Below the pieces are notes generated by a model. That model was not told where the DNA came from, searched no databases, and was given only the letters and a program-made list of their open reading frames with translations. Below, one piece after another: positions 9,063 through 18,997 of a stretch of DNA of 64,000 nucleotides. The stretch is from Roseobacter sp. HKCCD6576-2 (GTDB lineage Bacteria; Pseudomonadota; Alphaproteobacteria; Rhodobacterales; Rhodobacteraceae), in assembly GCF_013179285.1 (NCBI RefSeq), contig NZ_WVNW01000002.1, positions 682,001 to 746,000 on the forward strand, written 5' to 3'. Position 1 is the stretch's first letter; each line of letters starts with the position of its first letter. The translations under genes were made by a program, and so were the position numbers.

Positions 9063-9824
9063 TCACGCGGGCATGCGTAGCGCGCCGTCAAGCCGGATCG
9101 TTTCGCCGTTCAGATAAGGGCAGGACATGATGAACCCGGCCAGCCGGGCGAACTCTTCGGGTTGACCCAGGCGTTTGGGGAAAATCACATCGGCCGCAAG
9201 GCCATCCATGATCTCTTGCCCCAGACCCTCCAGCATCGGCGTGCGGAAAATCCCCGGTGCGATCGCCATGCAGCGGATGCCGAGCGAGGCCAGATCCCGC
9301 GCGATCGGCAGCGACATGCCCGCGACGCCCGCCTTGGAGGCTGCATAAGCGGCCTGGCCCTTTTGCCCGTCGAAAGCCGCGACCGAGGCGGTATTGACGA
9401 TCACGCCACGTTCGCCATCGGCATTCGGCGTGTTTTTGACCATCTCGGCACCGGCGAGCCGCAAGACGTTGAAGGCACCGACGAGATTGATGTCGATGGT
9501 TTTCTGAAACTGCCCCAGGGGGTGCGCGCCGTCGCGGCCCACGGTTTTTGCGCCCGTCGCGATACCGGCGCAGTTGATCACGGCGGTGATCCCGCCCATG
9601 GCCGCGCTGGCCTCCGCAACGGCTTTGGCCACGCCCTCTTCCGAGGTCACGTCGGTTTCGACAAAAGTCACGCCGGGCAGCTCCGCCGCGATGGCTTTGC
9701 CGCGCGCAGCACCCAGGTCGAAGATCGTAACGTGCCCGCCCTGCCCGGCCAAATACCGGACGCAGGCCTCACCCAGGCCCGAGGCTCCGCCGGTGACGAT
9801 GGATTTGCTTTGGGTAATGTCCAT
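9063..9824 (-). CDS. short-chain dehydrogenase (3-hydroxyacyl-CoA dehydrogenase type II-like)
   Basis: A 253-residue classical SDR. The TGGASGLG cofactor loop is at 11-18, with Asp36 after beta-2 indicating NAD preference. NCAG lies at 84-87 and the catalytic Ser147, Tyr160 and Lys164 are in place. The overall pattern, including [10 protein letters not shown] and the ending [18 protein letters not shown], resembles the HSD17B10/3-hydroxy-2-methylbutyryl-CoA dehydrogenase group, which acts in isoleucine and fatty-acid breakdown. No other acyl-CoA genes adjoin it, so that role is inferred only from family resemblance. A TetR-like operator lies just upstream. Confidence 0.82.
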   Translation of the reverse strand: MDITQSKSIVTGGASGLGEACVRYLAGQGGHVTIFDLGAARGKAIAAELPGVTFVETDVTSEEGVAKAVAEASAAMGGITAVINCAGIATGAKTVGRDGAHPLGQFQKTIDINLVGAFNVLRLAGAEMVKNTPNADGERGVIVNTASVAAFDGQKGQAAYAASKAGVAGMSLPIARDLASLGIRCMAIAPGIFRTPMLEGLGQEIMDGLAADVIFPKRLGQPEEFARLAGFIMSCPYLNGETIRLDGALRMPA

Positions 9825-9844
9825 GGCGTTGCCCTCCCAAGAAT

Positions 9845-9858
9845 TGAACAGGTGTTCA
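9845..9858. promoter_or_regulatory. TetR-like operator before the SDR gene
   Basis: TGAACAGGTGTTCA has six-base arms TGAACA/TGTTCA around a two-base centre and lies 20 bases upstream of the SDR start codon. This size and position suit a TetR-family repressor, common for acyl-CoA catabolic genes. No such regulator gene is adjacent, so assignment is inference. Confidence 0.4.
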
Positions 9859-9914
9859 GTTACAAGAAATGAGCAGGCCGGTCAATTCAACGCGGGCGGC
9901 GTCCGCCGACGCGC

Positions 9915-11045
9915 TTAATGTGGCTGCACGCCCGGCAAGAACACGCCCTGATCCCGGTAGAGCAGCGACACGCCGTCTTTGAAAACATGCACCTTTTCGG
10001 GCGCGGCGGTGAGTTTCACCATTTGACCGCGCAGGTCTTTGTGGATGCCTGCGAGCTTACCGATCACCGGGTCATGGTCCGGCGCGGATTTTTCGAAATA
10101 GAGCAGCGTGACCTCGCCCAGGGCTTCGGTGATATTCACCCGAGCCTGATAGGCGAAATCAGCGGCGTCCGTTTCGATCATATCCTCGGGCCGGATACCG
10201 ACCTCAACAACCGCCCCCATATCTTCCGGTTTGGAGGGGTAATGAGAGGTGATCGTGCCGCCGCCCTCATTGAGTTTCAGCGTCGTCGTCTCACCGGTGC
10301 CAACGATCTCGCCGCCAAGCAGGTTCATCGCCGGGGAGCCGATGAATTGCGCGACGAATTTCGAGTTAGGACGCTCATAAAGGTCAAGCGGGCTGCCCAC
10401 TTGCGCGATCCCGCCCCCGGCCAGAACCACGATCCGCGAGGCCAGCGTCATCGCCTCTACCTGGTCATGGGTCACATATATCATCGTCGAGTCGGGCATC
10501 TGCTCTTTGAGTTGCGCAATCTCGATCCGGGTCGCGACGCGGAGCGCGGCGTCGAGATTGGAAAGCGGCTCGTCGAAGAGATAGACCTTGGGGTCTCGCA
10601 CGATGGAGCGGCCAATGGCCACCCGCTGCCGCTGCCCGCCCGAGAGGGCCTTGGGCAAACGGTCAAGGAAATTGGTGAGTTGCAGCTTCTCGGCGGCGGC
10701 TTCGACCGCCTCATCAATCTCGGCCTTAGATTTACCGGCGATTTTCAGGGCGAAGGCCATGTTATCGCGCACCGTCATATGCGGATAGAGTGCATAGGAT
10801 TGGAACACCATCGCAATGCCGCGCTCAGACGGGGGCACGTCATTGACCACCTGGCCATCAATCTCCAATGCGCCGCCGGTGATCTTTTCCAACCCCGCCA
10901 CCATCCGCAGCAGCGTGGATTTCCCGCAGCCGGAGGGGCCGACAAAGACGATCAACTCGCCAGTGTCAATCTCCAGGTTGATATTGCTGAGCACCTGCAC
11001 GTCGCCATAAGCCTTTGCGACATCGGTCATCTTGAGCTCGGCCAT
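9915..11045 (-). CDS. aglK: alpha-glucoside ABC transporter, ATP-binding subunit
   Basis: Energy-coupling ATPase of the Agl importer, 376 residues, MalK/UgpC type. Walker [10 protein letters not shown] is at 36-44, the LSGGQ signature at 134-138 and Walker B YLFDEP at 155-160. The C-terminal third is the OB-fold (TOBE) regulatory extension. It is the last gene of aglEFGAK, 32 bases after aglA, matching the order known from Sinorhizobium meliloti. MalK-like proteins of this class can energise several sugar importers, so it may also be shared. Confidence 0.93.
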   Translation of the reverse strand: MAELKMTDVAKAYGDVQVLSNINLEIDTGELIVFVGPSGCGKSTLLRMVAGLEKITGGALEIDGQVVNDVPPSERGIAMVFQSYALYPHMTVRDNMAFALKIAGKSKAEIDEAVEAAAEKLQLTNFLDRLPKALSGGQRQRVAIGRSIVRDPKVYLFDEPLSNLDAALRVATRIEIAQLKEQMPDSTMIYVTHDQVEAMTLASRIVVLAGGGIAQVGSPLDLYERPNSKFVAQFIGSPAMNLLGGEIVGTGETTTLKLNEGGGTITSHYPSKPEDMGAVVEVGIRPEDMIETDAADFAYQARVNITEALGEVTLLYFEKSAPDHDPVIGKLAGIHKDLRGQMVKLTAAPEKVHVFKDGVSLLYRDQGVFLPGVQPH

Positions 11046-11077
11046 TGGTGTCTCCTCCCTTTTGTCTTTTGCGGCGC

Positions 11078-12742
11078 TTAGGATGCGCTGTCTTGAACGC
11101 CGAAATAGGCTTGGTATGGGGGCAGCGTGACCGCCCCGTCATCGGTGGATGCGGCGGCAAACGGCGCGCCTTTGTCTTCGCGCCAGTCGCCCGCCGGTAG
11201 GTTGATCCGCTTTGAGGTATCGGTGAGGTTGAAGGCGCAGAGGATCTGCACGCCCTCATACGCCCGGATGAACGACACGATGCCATCCGCCGAGGCCACA
11301 AAACGGAAATCGCCTTTGGCCAGAACCGGATAAGACCGGCGGAAGCGGATCATCGCGGTGTAGAAGGCCAGAGTACTGCCAGGCTCGGACTCTTGATTGG
11401 CGACGGAGCGGTTGAGATGCTCCACCGCCATCGGCAGCCACGGCTTCGCATCGGAAAAACCGCCATTTTGATTGTCGCTGACCCAGGGGATCGGCGTCCG
11501 GCAGCCGTCGCGGCCTTTGAATTTCGGCCAGAAGCGGATGCCATAGGGGTCTTGCAGATCGTCATAAGACACATAGGCCTCGGTCAGGCCAAGCTCTTCG
11601 CCCTGGTACAGGCAGACCGACCCGCGCAGGCAAAGCAGCAGACCTGCATAGAGCCGCCGCGCCTCTTCGCCCAGATTCCAGCGCGAGGGGTGGCGCACAA
11701 CGTCGTGGTTGGAGAAGGCCCAACAGGCCCAGCCATCACCAATGGTCTCCTCATAATCGGTGATCACCTGCCCGACCCGTTCGGCGGTGGGCGCGATGCC
11801 GGAGAGGAACTCGAACGAATAGCACATATGCACCTTGTCGCCGCCCGAGGTGTAATCGGCCTGAATTTGCAGCCCATATTGGCCATCGCCCACCTCGCCC
11901 ACGGCGGTGGCGGCAGGGTATTCATCCAAGAGCGCGCGGAACCGGCGCAGGAACTCCAGGTTCTCCGGCTGGTTCTTGTCATAGAGGTGATCTTGCCAGT
12001 TATAGGGGTTCACCTCGGGCGCAATCGTGGCGTTGCGGGCTTCGGGTGCCAACGCAGGGTTGTCGCGCAATTCCGGGTCGTGGAAGTAGAAATTGATCGT
12101 ATCAAGGCGGAAGCCGTCAACGCCGCGGTCGAGCCAGAAGCGGGCCACGTCGAGCAGTTCTTGCTGCACCTGGGTGTTGTGCAGGTTTAGGTCGGGCTGC
12201 TGCTTGAGGAAGTTGTGCAGGTAGTACTGCATCCGCTCGCCATCCCATTCCCAGGCTGACCCACCAAAGATCGACAGCCAATTGTTGGGCGGGCTGCCAT
12301 CGGGTTTGGCCTCGGCCCAGACATACCAATCAGCTTTCGGGTTGTCGCGGGAGGCGCGGGATTGCTGGAACCAGGCGTGGTGATCCGAGGTGTGGCTGAG
12401 CACGAGATCGATTAGCACTTTCAGACCCAACTCATGGGCGCGCGCGATCAAAGCGTCGAAATCGCCAAGCGAGCCGAACATCGGGTCCACATCGCGGTAA
12501 TCGCTCACGTCATAGCCGAAATCGAGCATGGGCGAACGGAAGAACGGGCTGATCCAGATTGCATCGACACCCAGATCGGCAATATGCGGCAACCGGTGAA
12601 TGATGCCGGTCAGATCGCCAATCCCATCATGGTTGCTGTCCTGGAAGCTCCGGGGGTAGATCTGATAGATCACCGCCCCGCGCCACCAGTCTTTGTCATG
12701 CGCCAGCACGGTTTCCGGCGCGAGATCCTGCATCAGGTTCAT
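11078..12742 (-). CDS. aglA: alpha-glucosidase, GH13 family
   Basis: Cytoplasmic alpha-glucosidase that hydrolyses imported sucrose, maltose, trehalose or similar glucosides to glucose. The 554-residue GH13 protein has the nucleophile Asp214 in GFRLDT, acid/base Glu283 in VGEVGD and transition-state Asp347 in FSNHD; region I reads [11 protein letters not shown]. The length and the N-terminal [17 protein letters not shown] match oligo-1,6-glucosidase/alpha-glucosidase enzymes. It sits between aglG and aglK in the operon. There is no signal peptide, so hydrolysis follows uptake. Glucose formed can be phosphorylated by the glucokinase at 19 kb. Confidence 0.94.
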   Translation of the reverse strand: MNLMQDLAPETVLAHDKDWWRGAVIYQIYPRSFQDSNHDGIGDLTGIIHRLPHIADLGVDAIWISPFFRSPMLDFGYDVSDYRDVDPMFGSLGDFDALIARAHELGLKVLIDLVLSHTSDHHAWFQQSRASRDNPKADWYVWAEAKPDGSPPNNWLSIFGGSAWEWDGERMQYYLHNFLKQQPDLNLHNTQVQQELLDVARFWLDRGVDGFRLDTINFYFHDPELRDNPALAPEARNATIAPEVNPYNWQDHLYDKNQPENLEFLRRFRALLDEYPAATAVGEVGDGQYGLQIQADYTSGGDKVHMCYSFEFLSGIAPTAERVGQVITDYEETIGDGWACWAFSNHDVVRHPSRWNLGEEARRLYAGLLLCLRGSVCLYQGEELGLTEAYVSYDDLQDPYGIRFWPKFKGRDGCRTPIPWVSDNQNGGFSDAKPWLPMAVEHLNRSVANQESEPGSTLAFYTAMIRFRRSYPVLAKGDFRFVASADGIVSFIRAYEGVQILCAFNLTDTSKRINLPAGDWREDKGAPFAAASTDDGAVTLPPYQAYFGVQDSAS

Positions 12743-12757
12743 TCGTTTCGTCCGACC

Positions 12758-13915
12758 TTATTTTACGGAGCCGGCCAGGAGACCGCGCACCAGGTAACGT
12801 TGCATTGAGAAGAAGACGACCAGCGGCACGGCGATCGACACGAAGGCGGCAGCGGCCAAGATACCCCAATCGCCGCCGCGCGAGCCCAGAAGGTCATCGG
12901 CGATCCGGACCGTCATAACCCAGCTTTCATCGGAGGACGGCAGGAAGACTTTCGCCACCAGCAGGTCATTCCAGGTCCAGAGGAACTGGAAGATCGCGAA
13001 ACTGGCCAGCGCCGGGAACGAGAGCGGCAGAATGATTTTGGTGAAGATCTGGAAATCCGTCGCCCCGTCGACCTTGGCGCTTTCGATGATGTCGCGCGGC
13101 AGGCCCACCATGTAATTTCGGAGCAGATAGATCGCGAGCGGCAGGCCAAAGCCCGTATGGGCGAGCCAGATGCCCACAAAGCTCTGCCCGATGCCGACCT
13201 GCTGGTGCAGGCTCAGGAGTGGCACGAGCGCCAATTGCAGGGGCACCACCAAGAGTCCCACCACCGCCGCGATTAACAGCCCCCTGCCCGGGAAATCCAT
13301 CCAAGCCAGGGCATAGGCCGCGAAGGCCGCGATCAAGATCGGGATCACCGTGGCGGGGATTGTCACCGTGAGCGTGTTGATGAAGGCCTGGCCCATACCA
13401 TCGCCGCCGAGCACCGTGTTGTAATTCTCCGTGGTGAATTCCGGCGGCGTTTCGGCCACCACATAAATCCTTGGCGGGCGATCCCCCGGCTCTTCATTGG
13501 TGGTGAAGACATAGGAGCCGTCCGCATTGACCACCAACGTGCCGCCATCGCGGTTTTCGGCTTCCTGCCCTGCTGCCGTCGCGCCCGGCTCCCGCCCGGT
13601 GATGCCAAAGGCGGCAACCGGCGGATGCTCCGACCCGGCCGGGAAGGTTTCGACCATCTCGGAGGCGTCGAAGACATTGCCCTCGATGACCCAGAGCCCG
13701 CCATCTTGGCGAACCTCCCCTTCGGCCCGCAGGCGATAGGCCTGTTCCACAGGCAGGGGTGCCTCCCACCAGGCCGAGGCCGAGATCTGATCCCGGTCGC
13801 GGAACGACGAGACCAAGAGCCCGATGGTCGGAATCAGCCATAAGACCACCAGCACGACGACCGAGATATTCACGGCCCAGGTGAGCGAGGATTTGGTTCC
13901 AGCGATGCTATCCAT
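12758..13915 (-). CDS. aglG: alpha-glucoside ABC transporter permease
   Basis: MalG-type inner membrane permease of 385 residues. One membrane helix near the N-terminus (about 15-35) is followed by a large periplasmic insertion (about 40-145), then five further helices. The EAA loop reads ESAKVDGATDFQIFTKIILPL. MalG proteins are normally near 280-300 residues, so the first periplasmic loop is expanded by roughly 100. This long form is characteristic of AglG. It pairs with AglF, 14 bases upstream. Confidence 0.93.
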   Translation of the reverse strand: MDSIAGTKSSLTWAVNISVVVLVVLWLIPTIGLLVSSFRDRDQISASAWWEAPLPVEQAYRLRAEGEVRQDGGLWVIEGNVFDASEMVETFPAGSEHPPVAAFGITGREPGATAAGQEAENRDGGTLVVNADGSYVFTTNEEPGDRPPRIYVVAETPPEFTTENYNTVLGGDGMGQAFINTLTVTIPATVIPILIAAFAAYALAWMDFPGRGLLIAAVVGLLVVPLQLALVPLLSLHQQVGIGQSFVGIWLAHTGFGLPLAIYLLRNYMVGLPRDIIESAKVDGATDFQIFTKIILPLSFPALASFAIFQFLWTWNDLLVAKVFLPSSDESWVMTVRIADDLLGSRGGDWGILAAAAFVSIAVPLVVFFSMQRYLVRGLLAGSVK

Positions 13916-13929
13916 ATCTCTGCTCCCCC

Positions 13930-14907
13930 TCAGCGCATTTCTTTGCGCGCTTGCACGATGTTCCAGATCATCACCGGCAGAACCACCAGCATGATCACGA
14001 AGGCCACGGCGGTCGCCCGGCCATCATCGCGGAACATGAAGCTCATCATGTAACTGGGCAAAATATCGGTGCCGAAATTGCCGCCGGTCATGGTGTAGAC
14101 GATGTCGAACACCTTCAGCACCAGAATGGTGATCGTGGTCCAGACAACCACGATGGTGCCCATGATCTGCGGCACCTTGATCTTGAAGAAGACCTGGAAC
14201 GGGTTCGCCCCGTCAATGATCGCGGCCTCGACAGTCTCCTCAGGGATACCTCGCAGCGCGGCCGAGAGGATCACCATGGCAAAGCCGGTTTGAATCCAGA
14301 TCAGAATGACCATCAGGAAGAAATTGTTCCAAAACGGGATTTGCAGCGGGTCGAGGCTCTCCATCCCCATCGAAGCGCGCACAGCGTTGATGATCCCGAT
14401 ATCGGGGTCATTGGCATAGACGAATTTCCAGATCAGCGAGGCGCCGACGAAAGAGATCGCCATCGGCATAAAGATCAGCGATTTGGCGATATTGCCCCAG
14501 GAAAGCCGGTCGGTCAGCTGCGCCACCAAAAGGCCGAGGAAGGTAGCCATCGCAGGCACCACAAGGACCCAGAGGAAGTTGTTGAAGAACGCGGTGCGGA
14601 AGCCCTCATCGGCGATCAGATTGGCGTAATTGCCGAAGCCGATAAACTCGTCGCCCGCCCGGTTGTAAAGCGAGCGCAGGAAAGAGCCGACAACTGGATA
14701 AACCAGGTAGAGGCCAAGCGCGAAGATCGCCGGGAAGAGGAACAGCCAGGGGCGGACCTGATTGGCGCGGTTGATATTGCGGCCCGCATCATTGCCGCGC
14801 GCCGGGAAGATCACTTTGTCGAGCAGCATATTGGCGAAGTAGAAATAGCCGATACAGCCGCCCACACCGATGATGATGGTGATGGCACCTTGGACGAGTG
14901 GTGACAT
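13930..14907 (-). CDS. aglF: alpha-glucoside ABC transporter permease
   Basis: MalF-type inner membrane permease of 325 residues with about eight hydrophobic segments. The first two helices are ahead of the conserved permease core. The EAA loop EAAIIDGANPFQVFFKIKVPQI docks on the ATPase. It lies between aglE and aglG. A stable hairpin separates it from aglE, which in comparable operons keeps permease expression below that of the binding protein. Confidence 0.93.
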   Translation of the reverse strand: MSPLVQGAITIIIGVGGCIGYFYFANMLLDKVIFPARGNDAGRNINRANQVRPWLFLFPAIFALGLYLVYPVVGSFLRSLYNRAGDEFIGFGNYANLIADEGFRTAFFNNFLWVLVVPAMATFLGLLVAQLTDRLSWGNIAKSLIFMPMAISFVGASLIWKFVYANDPDIGIINAVRASMGMESLDPLQIPFWNNFFLMVILIWIQTGFAMVILSAALRGIPEETVEAAIIDGANPFQVFFKIKVPQIMGTIVVVWTTITILVLKVFDIVYTMTGGNFGTDILPSYMMSFMFRDDGRATAVAFVIMLVVLPVMIWNIVQARKEMR

Positions 14908-14948
14908 GGGGCAGATCCTCCCTGATCCCGTTTTCGGGTGTTTTATGC

Positions 14949-14975
14949 CCCCGACCCGCGCGGTGCGGATCGGGG
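14949..14975 (-). other. intercistronic hairpin between aglE and aglF
   Basis: Eleven-base arms (CCCCGACCCGC and its near complement, one mismatch) enclose a five-base loop in the 90-base gap after the binding-protein gene. There is no T-run, so it is more likely to protect the aglE message from 3' decay, as REP elements do in malEFG, than to terminate fully. Confidence 0.6.
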
Positions 14976-14997
14976 AATGTCTTACGTCTTCAGGGCC

Positions 14998-16341
14998 TTA
15001 CTGGATGGAGTTCCAGCGCTCCTGAATACCGGCAGCGACCTCAGCCGCATCCGCGCCGGTGGTGTAGTCGACCATGCCGGTCCAGAACGCGCCCGCGCCG
15101 ATCTCACCCGGCATCAGGTCGGACCCGTCGAAGCGGAAGGTCGTCGCGTTCAGCAGGATGTCGTTCATCGCGCGCTGGCTATCGGTCGGGAACAGATCGG
15201 TGTTCACGCCGTTATGGGGCGTCAGGAAGCCCTGCTGCGCCATCCAGACTTCATGGGCGATCGGGGTCTGCACGAACTCGATCCAGGCCTGCGCCGCCGG
15301 CGAGTCATTGGTGATCGCCATCAGCGTGCCCGCACCCAGAACCGGGTTGCCCAGGTCTTGGCCCGCATAGGCCGGGAAGTAGAAGAACGCGCTATCCGAA
15401 TCTTCTGGGAAGAAGGTTGGGATGAACGATGCCTGGCGGTGCATGTAGCATTCCGGCGGGAAGGAGAAGAGGCCGCCGGGGCTGTCGCGGAAATCTGTCG
15501 AGGCCACGGCCGCCGCGCCGCCGACGACATAATCGTCGTTCCGGGCAAAACTGCCGAACTCTTCGATTGCCGCCACGATCCGCTCATCATCGAACGGAAT
15601 CTCATTGGCGACCCAGGCATCATAGACCTCGGGCGCTTGGGTGCGGAGCAGCATGTCTTCCACCCAGTCGGTCGCGGGCCAGCCCGTGGCCGCGCCAGAG
15701 CCCAGGCCAATGCACCACGGGGTGCTGCCATCGGCCACGATCTGGTCGGTCAGTTCACGCAGCTCTTCCATGCTTTCGGGAATGTCATAGCCTGCCTCAT
15801 CAAAGGCTTCCGGTGAATACCAGACCAGCGATTTCACATCGACCTTATAGAAGAAGCCATAAAGCGCATCCGCGCCGTCCGGCCCGGCATAGGTGCCCAG
15901 ATCGACCCAAGACTGCCCGGCAGCGTAATTGTCACGGACCCAATCGGCGGTGCCATCGGCCAGCGGCGTCAGAAAACCGCGCGCGGCCATGTCGGAGGCG
16001 AGGCCAGGCTGCGGGAAGACCGCGATATTGGGGGCGGAATTGGCCTGCGCCGCGATCACGATATCCTGTTCGAAGCTGTCAGAGCCAGAATACTGGACGG
16101 TGGCGCCGGTGGCTTCGGCGAAATAGGCGGCGACGCTTTCAACTAACTCTGCGTCGAGCCCGGTCCAAGGGCCGGTCATGGTCAGCGTCTGGCCGCTCAG
16201 ATCATGGGCCGCCGCGAAAGCTTCATAGCTCTCCCAGTTAAAATCGCCCTCACCCGGAGCGAAGACCATATGGCCATCGGCCTGGGCCATCCCGGCAGTC
16301 AAAGCCAGGATCGCCGCGCCGGTGTAAAGTGAGTGTTTCAT
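14998..16341 (-). CDS. aglE: alpha-glucoside-binding periplasmic protein
   Basis: Solute-binding protein of the Agl importer, 447 residues. A signal peptide covers about 1-21 (MKHSLYTGAAILALTAGMAQA). The mature protein is of the family 1 (MalE-like) type, with the DWVEDMLLRTQAPEVYDAW region and a C-terminal AAEVAAGIQERWNS. Start chosen at 16341 because GGGAGGT lies seven bases upstream and it gives a clean signal peptide. A LacI-type operator lies 65 bases upstream, consistent with control by AglR. Confidence 0.93.
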   Translation of the reverse strand: MKHSLYTGAAILALTAGMAQADGHMVFAPGEGDFNWESYEAFAAAHDLSGQTLTMTGPWTGLDAELVESVAAYFAEATGATVQYSGSDSFEQDIVIAAQANSAPNIAVFPQPGLASDMAARGFLTPLADGTADWVRDNYAAGQSWVDLGTYAGPDGADALYGFFYKVDVKSLVWYSPEAFDEAGYDIPESMEELRELTDQIVADGSTPWCIGLGSGAATGWPATDWVEDMLLRTQAPEVYDAWVANEIPFDDERIVAAIEEFGSFARNDDYVVGGAAAVASTDFRDSPGGLFSFPPECYMHRQASFIPTFFPEDSDSAFFYFPAYAGQDLGNPVLGAGTLMAITNDSPAAQAWIEFVQTPIAHEVWMAQQGFLTPHNGVNTDLFPTDSQRAMNDILLNATTFRFDGSDLMPGEIGAGAFWTGMVDYTTGADAAEVAAGIQERWNSIQ

Positions 16342-16405
16342 TGGTACCTCCCAAATGTCGCGCCGCCGTCGCGGTCGCGTGGTATCCCTCCACGTCAAAG
16401 CATCT

Positions 16406-16419
16406 TCAAAGCGCTTTGA
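16406..16419. promoter_or_regulatory. AglR operator on the aglE side
   Basis: TCAAAGCGCTTTGA is a perfect 14-base palindrome with the CpG centre of LacI-family operators. It lies between divergent aglE and aglR. A very similar site (one changed base) overlaps the aglR start region 167 bases away, so the pair could support looping. Confidence 0.75.
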
Positions 16420-16531
16420 GCTTCTTGCACCCTCCGCCAAGCGACGTCCTGAGTCAATCCATCTTGTCATATTCCCCTGAAAAATAACGGTCTATTTTGC
16501 AGGTGCAGAAAAACGCATGGATTTTGAACCT

Positions 16532-16561
16532 TTGACAAGCGCGGCAAGGCGCGCCTAGTCT
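16532..16561 (+). promoter_or_regulatory. predicted aglR promoter
   Basis: TTGACA at 16532-16537 and TAGTCT at 16556-16561 with an 18-base spacer form a sigma-70-like promoter. The second AglR operator begins 11 bases after the -10 box, where a bound repressor would block initiation or early elongation. Confidence 0.5.
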
Positions 16562-16572
16562 ACCCTCTGTTT

Positions 16573-16586
16573 TCGAAGCGCTTTGA
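16573..16586. promoter_or_regulatory. AglR operator on the aglR side
   Basis: TCGAAGCGCTTTGA matches the aglE-side palindrome except for one base. It ends 14 bases before the aglR start codon and directly follows the predicted -10 box, so autoregulation of the aglR-bgl-glk transcript is likely. Confidence 0.7.
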
Positions 16587-16600
16587 GGCCCGAATTGGCG

Positions 16601-17632
16601 ATGAATCTCAAACAATTGGCTGAGTCGCTCAACCTGTCCCAGACGACGGTCAGCCGGGCGTTGAATGGCTATCCGGAAGTGCGGGAGGAAACCCGCGCGC
16701 GGGTCTTGGCCGCTGCGCAGGCCGCCAACTATCAGCCCAATTCGCGGGCACGGCGCCTGGCGACCGGTCGCGCGATGACCATCGGCCATGTGATCCCGTT
16801 GACCGGCAAGGCCGAGATGGTGAACCCGATTTTCGCCGATTTTCTGGCCGGCGCTGGCGAGGTTTACGCGCGCGAGGGCTATGACCTTCTGCTCTCGATT
16901 GTCTCCGACGGCGAAGCGGAACGCGCCTATCGACAAATGGCGGCCAATGGCTCCGTCGATGGGGTGATGGTGCAATCACCACAAACCAATGACGCGCGGA
17001 TTGGCCTCTTGCAGGAGCTTCGCCTGCCCTTCCTGGTCCATGGCCGCACCCAAGAGCCCGACGGGTTTAGCTGGCTTGACGTGGCCAATCTGTCGGCCTT
17101 TCGCAAAGCCACGAATTTCCTGCTCGATCTCGGTCACAAACGCATCGCGTTGATCAACGGGCAGGAAAATCTCGACTTCGCCGCGCGCCGTCGCGCCGGG
17201 TTTTGTGAGGCGATTTGGGCCCGTGGGTTGGCACCGAATCCCGATTGGATGCGCTCCGATGTGATGACCGAAGGCTATGGGTATAGCGCGGCGACCGAAA
17301 TGCTGGCGGGCGATGTCTGGCCCACCGCGTTTTTGGTCTCCTCCGTCATCCCTGCGGTCGGGGTGCGCCGGGCCGTCGCCGATCGCGGTTTGGTGCTGGG
17401 CCGGGATGTGTCGCTGATCACCCATGACGATGTGCTGTCTTACCTCAACAATGACGCGGACGGGCCGGCCTTTACCGCCACACGCTCCTCGATCCGCGCC
17501 GCCGGGCGACGCTGCGCCGAGATTTTGATCAACCTCATTAACAGCCCCGATCAGCCCGTTATCCAAGAGCTGTGGGAACCCGAATTGACCGTCGGCCGCT
17601 CCACCGGGCCCGCCCCTGTCGACACCGCGTAA
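16601..17632 (+). CDS. aglR: LacI-family repressor of the alpha-glucoside genes
   Basis: Transcriptional regulator of 343 residues. The LacI helix-turn-helix is at 1-23 with the diagnostic SQTTVSRALNG, followed by a hinge helix and a periplasmic-binding-protein-like sugar domain. It is transcribed divergently from aglE and followed after 13 bases by the GH1 gene. ATG at 16601 was chosen because it starts exactly at the conserved MNLKQLAESLNLS; an upstream TTG would add six unconserved residues. Two matching palindromes in the intergenic region are its probable targets. A glucoside or glucose is the expected inducer. Confidence 0.92.
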   Translation: MNLKQLAESLNLSQTTVSRALNGYPEVREETRARVLAAAQAANYQPNSRARRLATGRAMTIGHVIPLTGKAEMVNPIFADFLAGAGEVYAREGYDLLLSIVSDGEAERAYRQMAANGSVDGVMVQSPQTNDARIGLLQELRLPFLVHGRTQEPDGFSWLDVANLSAFRKATNFLLDLGHKRIALINGQENLDFAARRRAGFCEAIWARGLAPNPDWMRSDVMTEGYGYSAATEMLAGDVWPTAFLVSSVIPAVGVRRAVADRGLVLGRDVSLITHDDVLSYLNNDADGPAFTATRSSIRAAGRRCAEILINLINSPDQPVIQELWEPELTVGRSTGPAPVDTA

Positions 17633-17645
17633 AGGACGTCGTGAT

Positions 17646-18956
17646 ATGAATTTTACCCGTGCAGATTTCCCCGAAGGCTTTGTTTTCGGCACCGCCACCT
17701 CGGCCTATCAGATCGAGGGCCATGGCTTTGGCGGCGCGGGCCCGACGCAATGGGATAGCTTTGCCGCCACGCCCGGCAATGTTGTGCGCGCCGAAAACGG
17801 CGCCGTGGCCTGCGATCACTACCACCGGATGAATTCGGATCTGGATTTGCTGGCTGATCTCGGCGCTGATGCCTATCGCTTCTCGACTTCTTGGGCGCGG
17901 GTTTTACCGGACGGGCGCGGCCAGGTGAATGAGGCCGGGCTGGATTTCTACGACCGGTTGGTCGATGGATTGCTGGAACGCGGCATCAAACCGGCGGCGA
18001 CGCTCTATCACTGGGAACTTCCAAGCGCTCTGGCCGATCTGGGCGGCTGGCGGAACCGCGATATTGCCGGTTGGTTTGCCGATTTCACCGCCACGATCAT
18101 GGGCCGGATCGGCGACCGGGTTTGGTCCGCCGCGCCCATCAACGAGCCTTGGTGTGTCGGTTGGCTCAGCCATTTTGATGGGCATCACGCGCCAGGCCTG
18201 CGCGATGTTCGCGCCACGGCGCGCGCCATGCATCACGTACTTCTGGCTCATGGCCAGGCGATCCAGGTGATGCGGGATCTCGGCATGTCGAACCTGGGCG
18301 CGGTCTGCAATTTCGAATGGAGCCAGCCGGCGCGCGAGACGCCCGAAACCCTGCGCGCCGCCGCAACCTATGATGCGATTTACAATCGCTTCTTCCTGGG
18401 CGGCTTGTTCAAACGGAGCTATCCGACCGAGGTTCTGGTTGGGCTTGGCGCGCATCTGCCCCGCGGCTGGCAAGACGACTTCGACACGATTGCCGCGCCG
18501 CTGGATTGGTTGGGGCTGAATTATTACACACGAAAGCTGATCGATCACGCGCCGGGGCCCTGGCCGAATTACCGCGAGGTGGATGGGCCGTTGGAGAAGA
18601 CCCAGATGGGCTGGGAAGTGTATCCCGAAGGCCTGCGCGACTTTCTGATCCGCACGGCCACGGACTATACCGGCGACCTGCCGCTTTATGTGACCGAAAA
18701 CGGTATGGCGAACCCGGACACGCATAACACCCCCGATACGGCGCGGATCGCCTACCTGACCCGGCATCTGGATGCCGCGCGCGAGGCAATTGCCCAGGGC
18801 GTTCCGCTGAAGGGTTATTTCACCTGGTCGCTGATGGACAATTACGAATGGGCATTGGGCTATGACAAACGCTTTGGCCTCGTCCATGTGGACTTCGACA
18901 GCTTGCAGCGGACACCGAAAGCATCTTATCAGGCGCTAGCTAAATGGTGGCGCTAG
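17646..18956 (+). CDS. beta-glucosidase, GH1 family
   Basis: Cytoplasmic retaining beta-glucosidase, 436 residues. Acid/base Glu167 lies in INEPW and the nucleophile Glu351 in YVTENGM; the N-terminal GTATSAYQIEG is the GH1 aglycone-side signature. It is cotranscribed with aglR and glk (the next gene starts 41 bases downstream). Its presence extends the locus from alpha- to beta-linked glucosides such as cellobiose. There is no signal peptide, so the substrate must be imported, perhaps by the same Agl transporter. Confidence 0.94.
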   Translation: MNFTRADFPEGFVFGTATSAYQIEGHGFGGAGPTQWDSFAATPGNVVRAENGAVACDHYHRMNSDLDLLADLGADAYRFSTSWARVLPDGRGQVNEAGLDFYDRLVDGLLERGIKPAATLYHWELPSALADLGGWRNRDIAGWFADFTATIMGRIGDRVWSAAPINEPWCVGWLSHFDGHHAPGLRDVRATARAMHHVLLAHGQAIQVMRDLGMSNLGAVCNFEWSQPARETPETLRAAATYDAIYNRFFLGGLFKRSYPTEVLVGLGAHLPRGWQDDFDTIAAPLDWLGLNYYTRKLIDHAPGPWPNYREVDGPLEKTQMGWEVYPEGLRDFLIRTATDYTGDLPLYVTENGMANPDTHNTPDTARIAYLTRHLDAAREAIAQGVPLKGYFTWSLMDNYEWALGYDKRFGLVHVDFDSLQRTPKASYQALAKWWR

Positions 18957-18997
18957 ACGCCGCGCGTACCAGAGACTCGTCACGAAGGATCCCGCCC

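Noticed and set aside
9918-11081. 387-residue plus-strand open frame
   Set aside because: Antisense shadow of aglK; the ABC motifs are on the minus strand.
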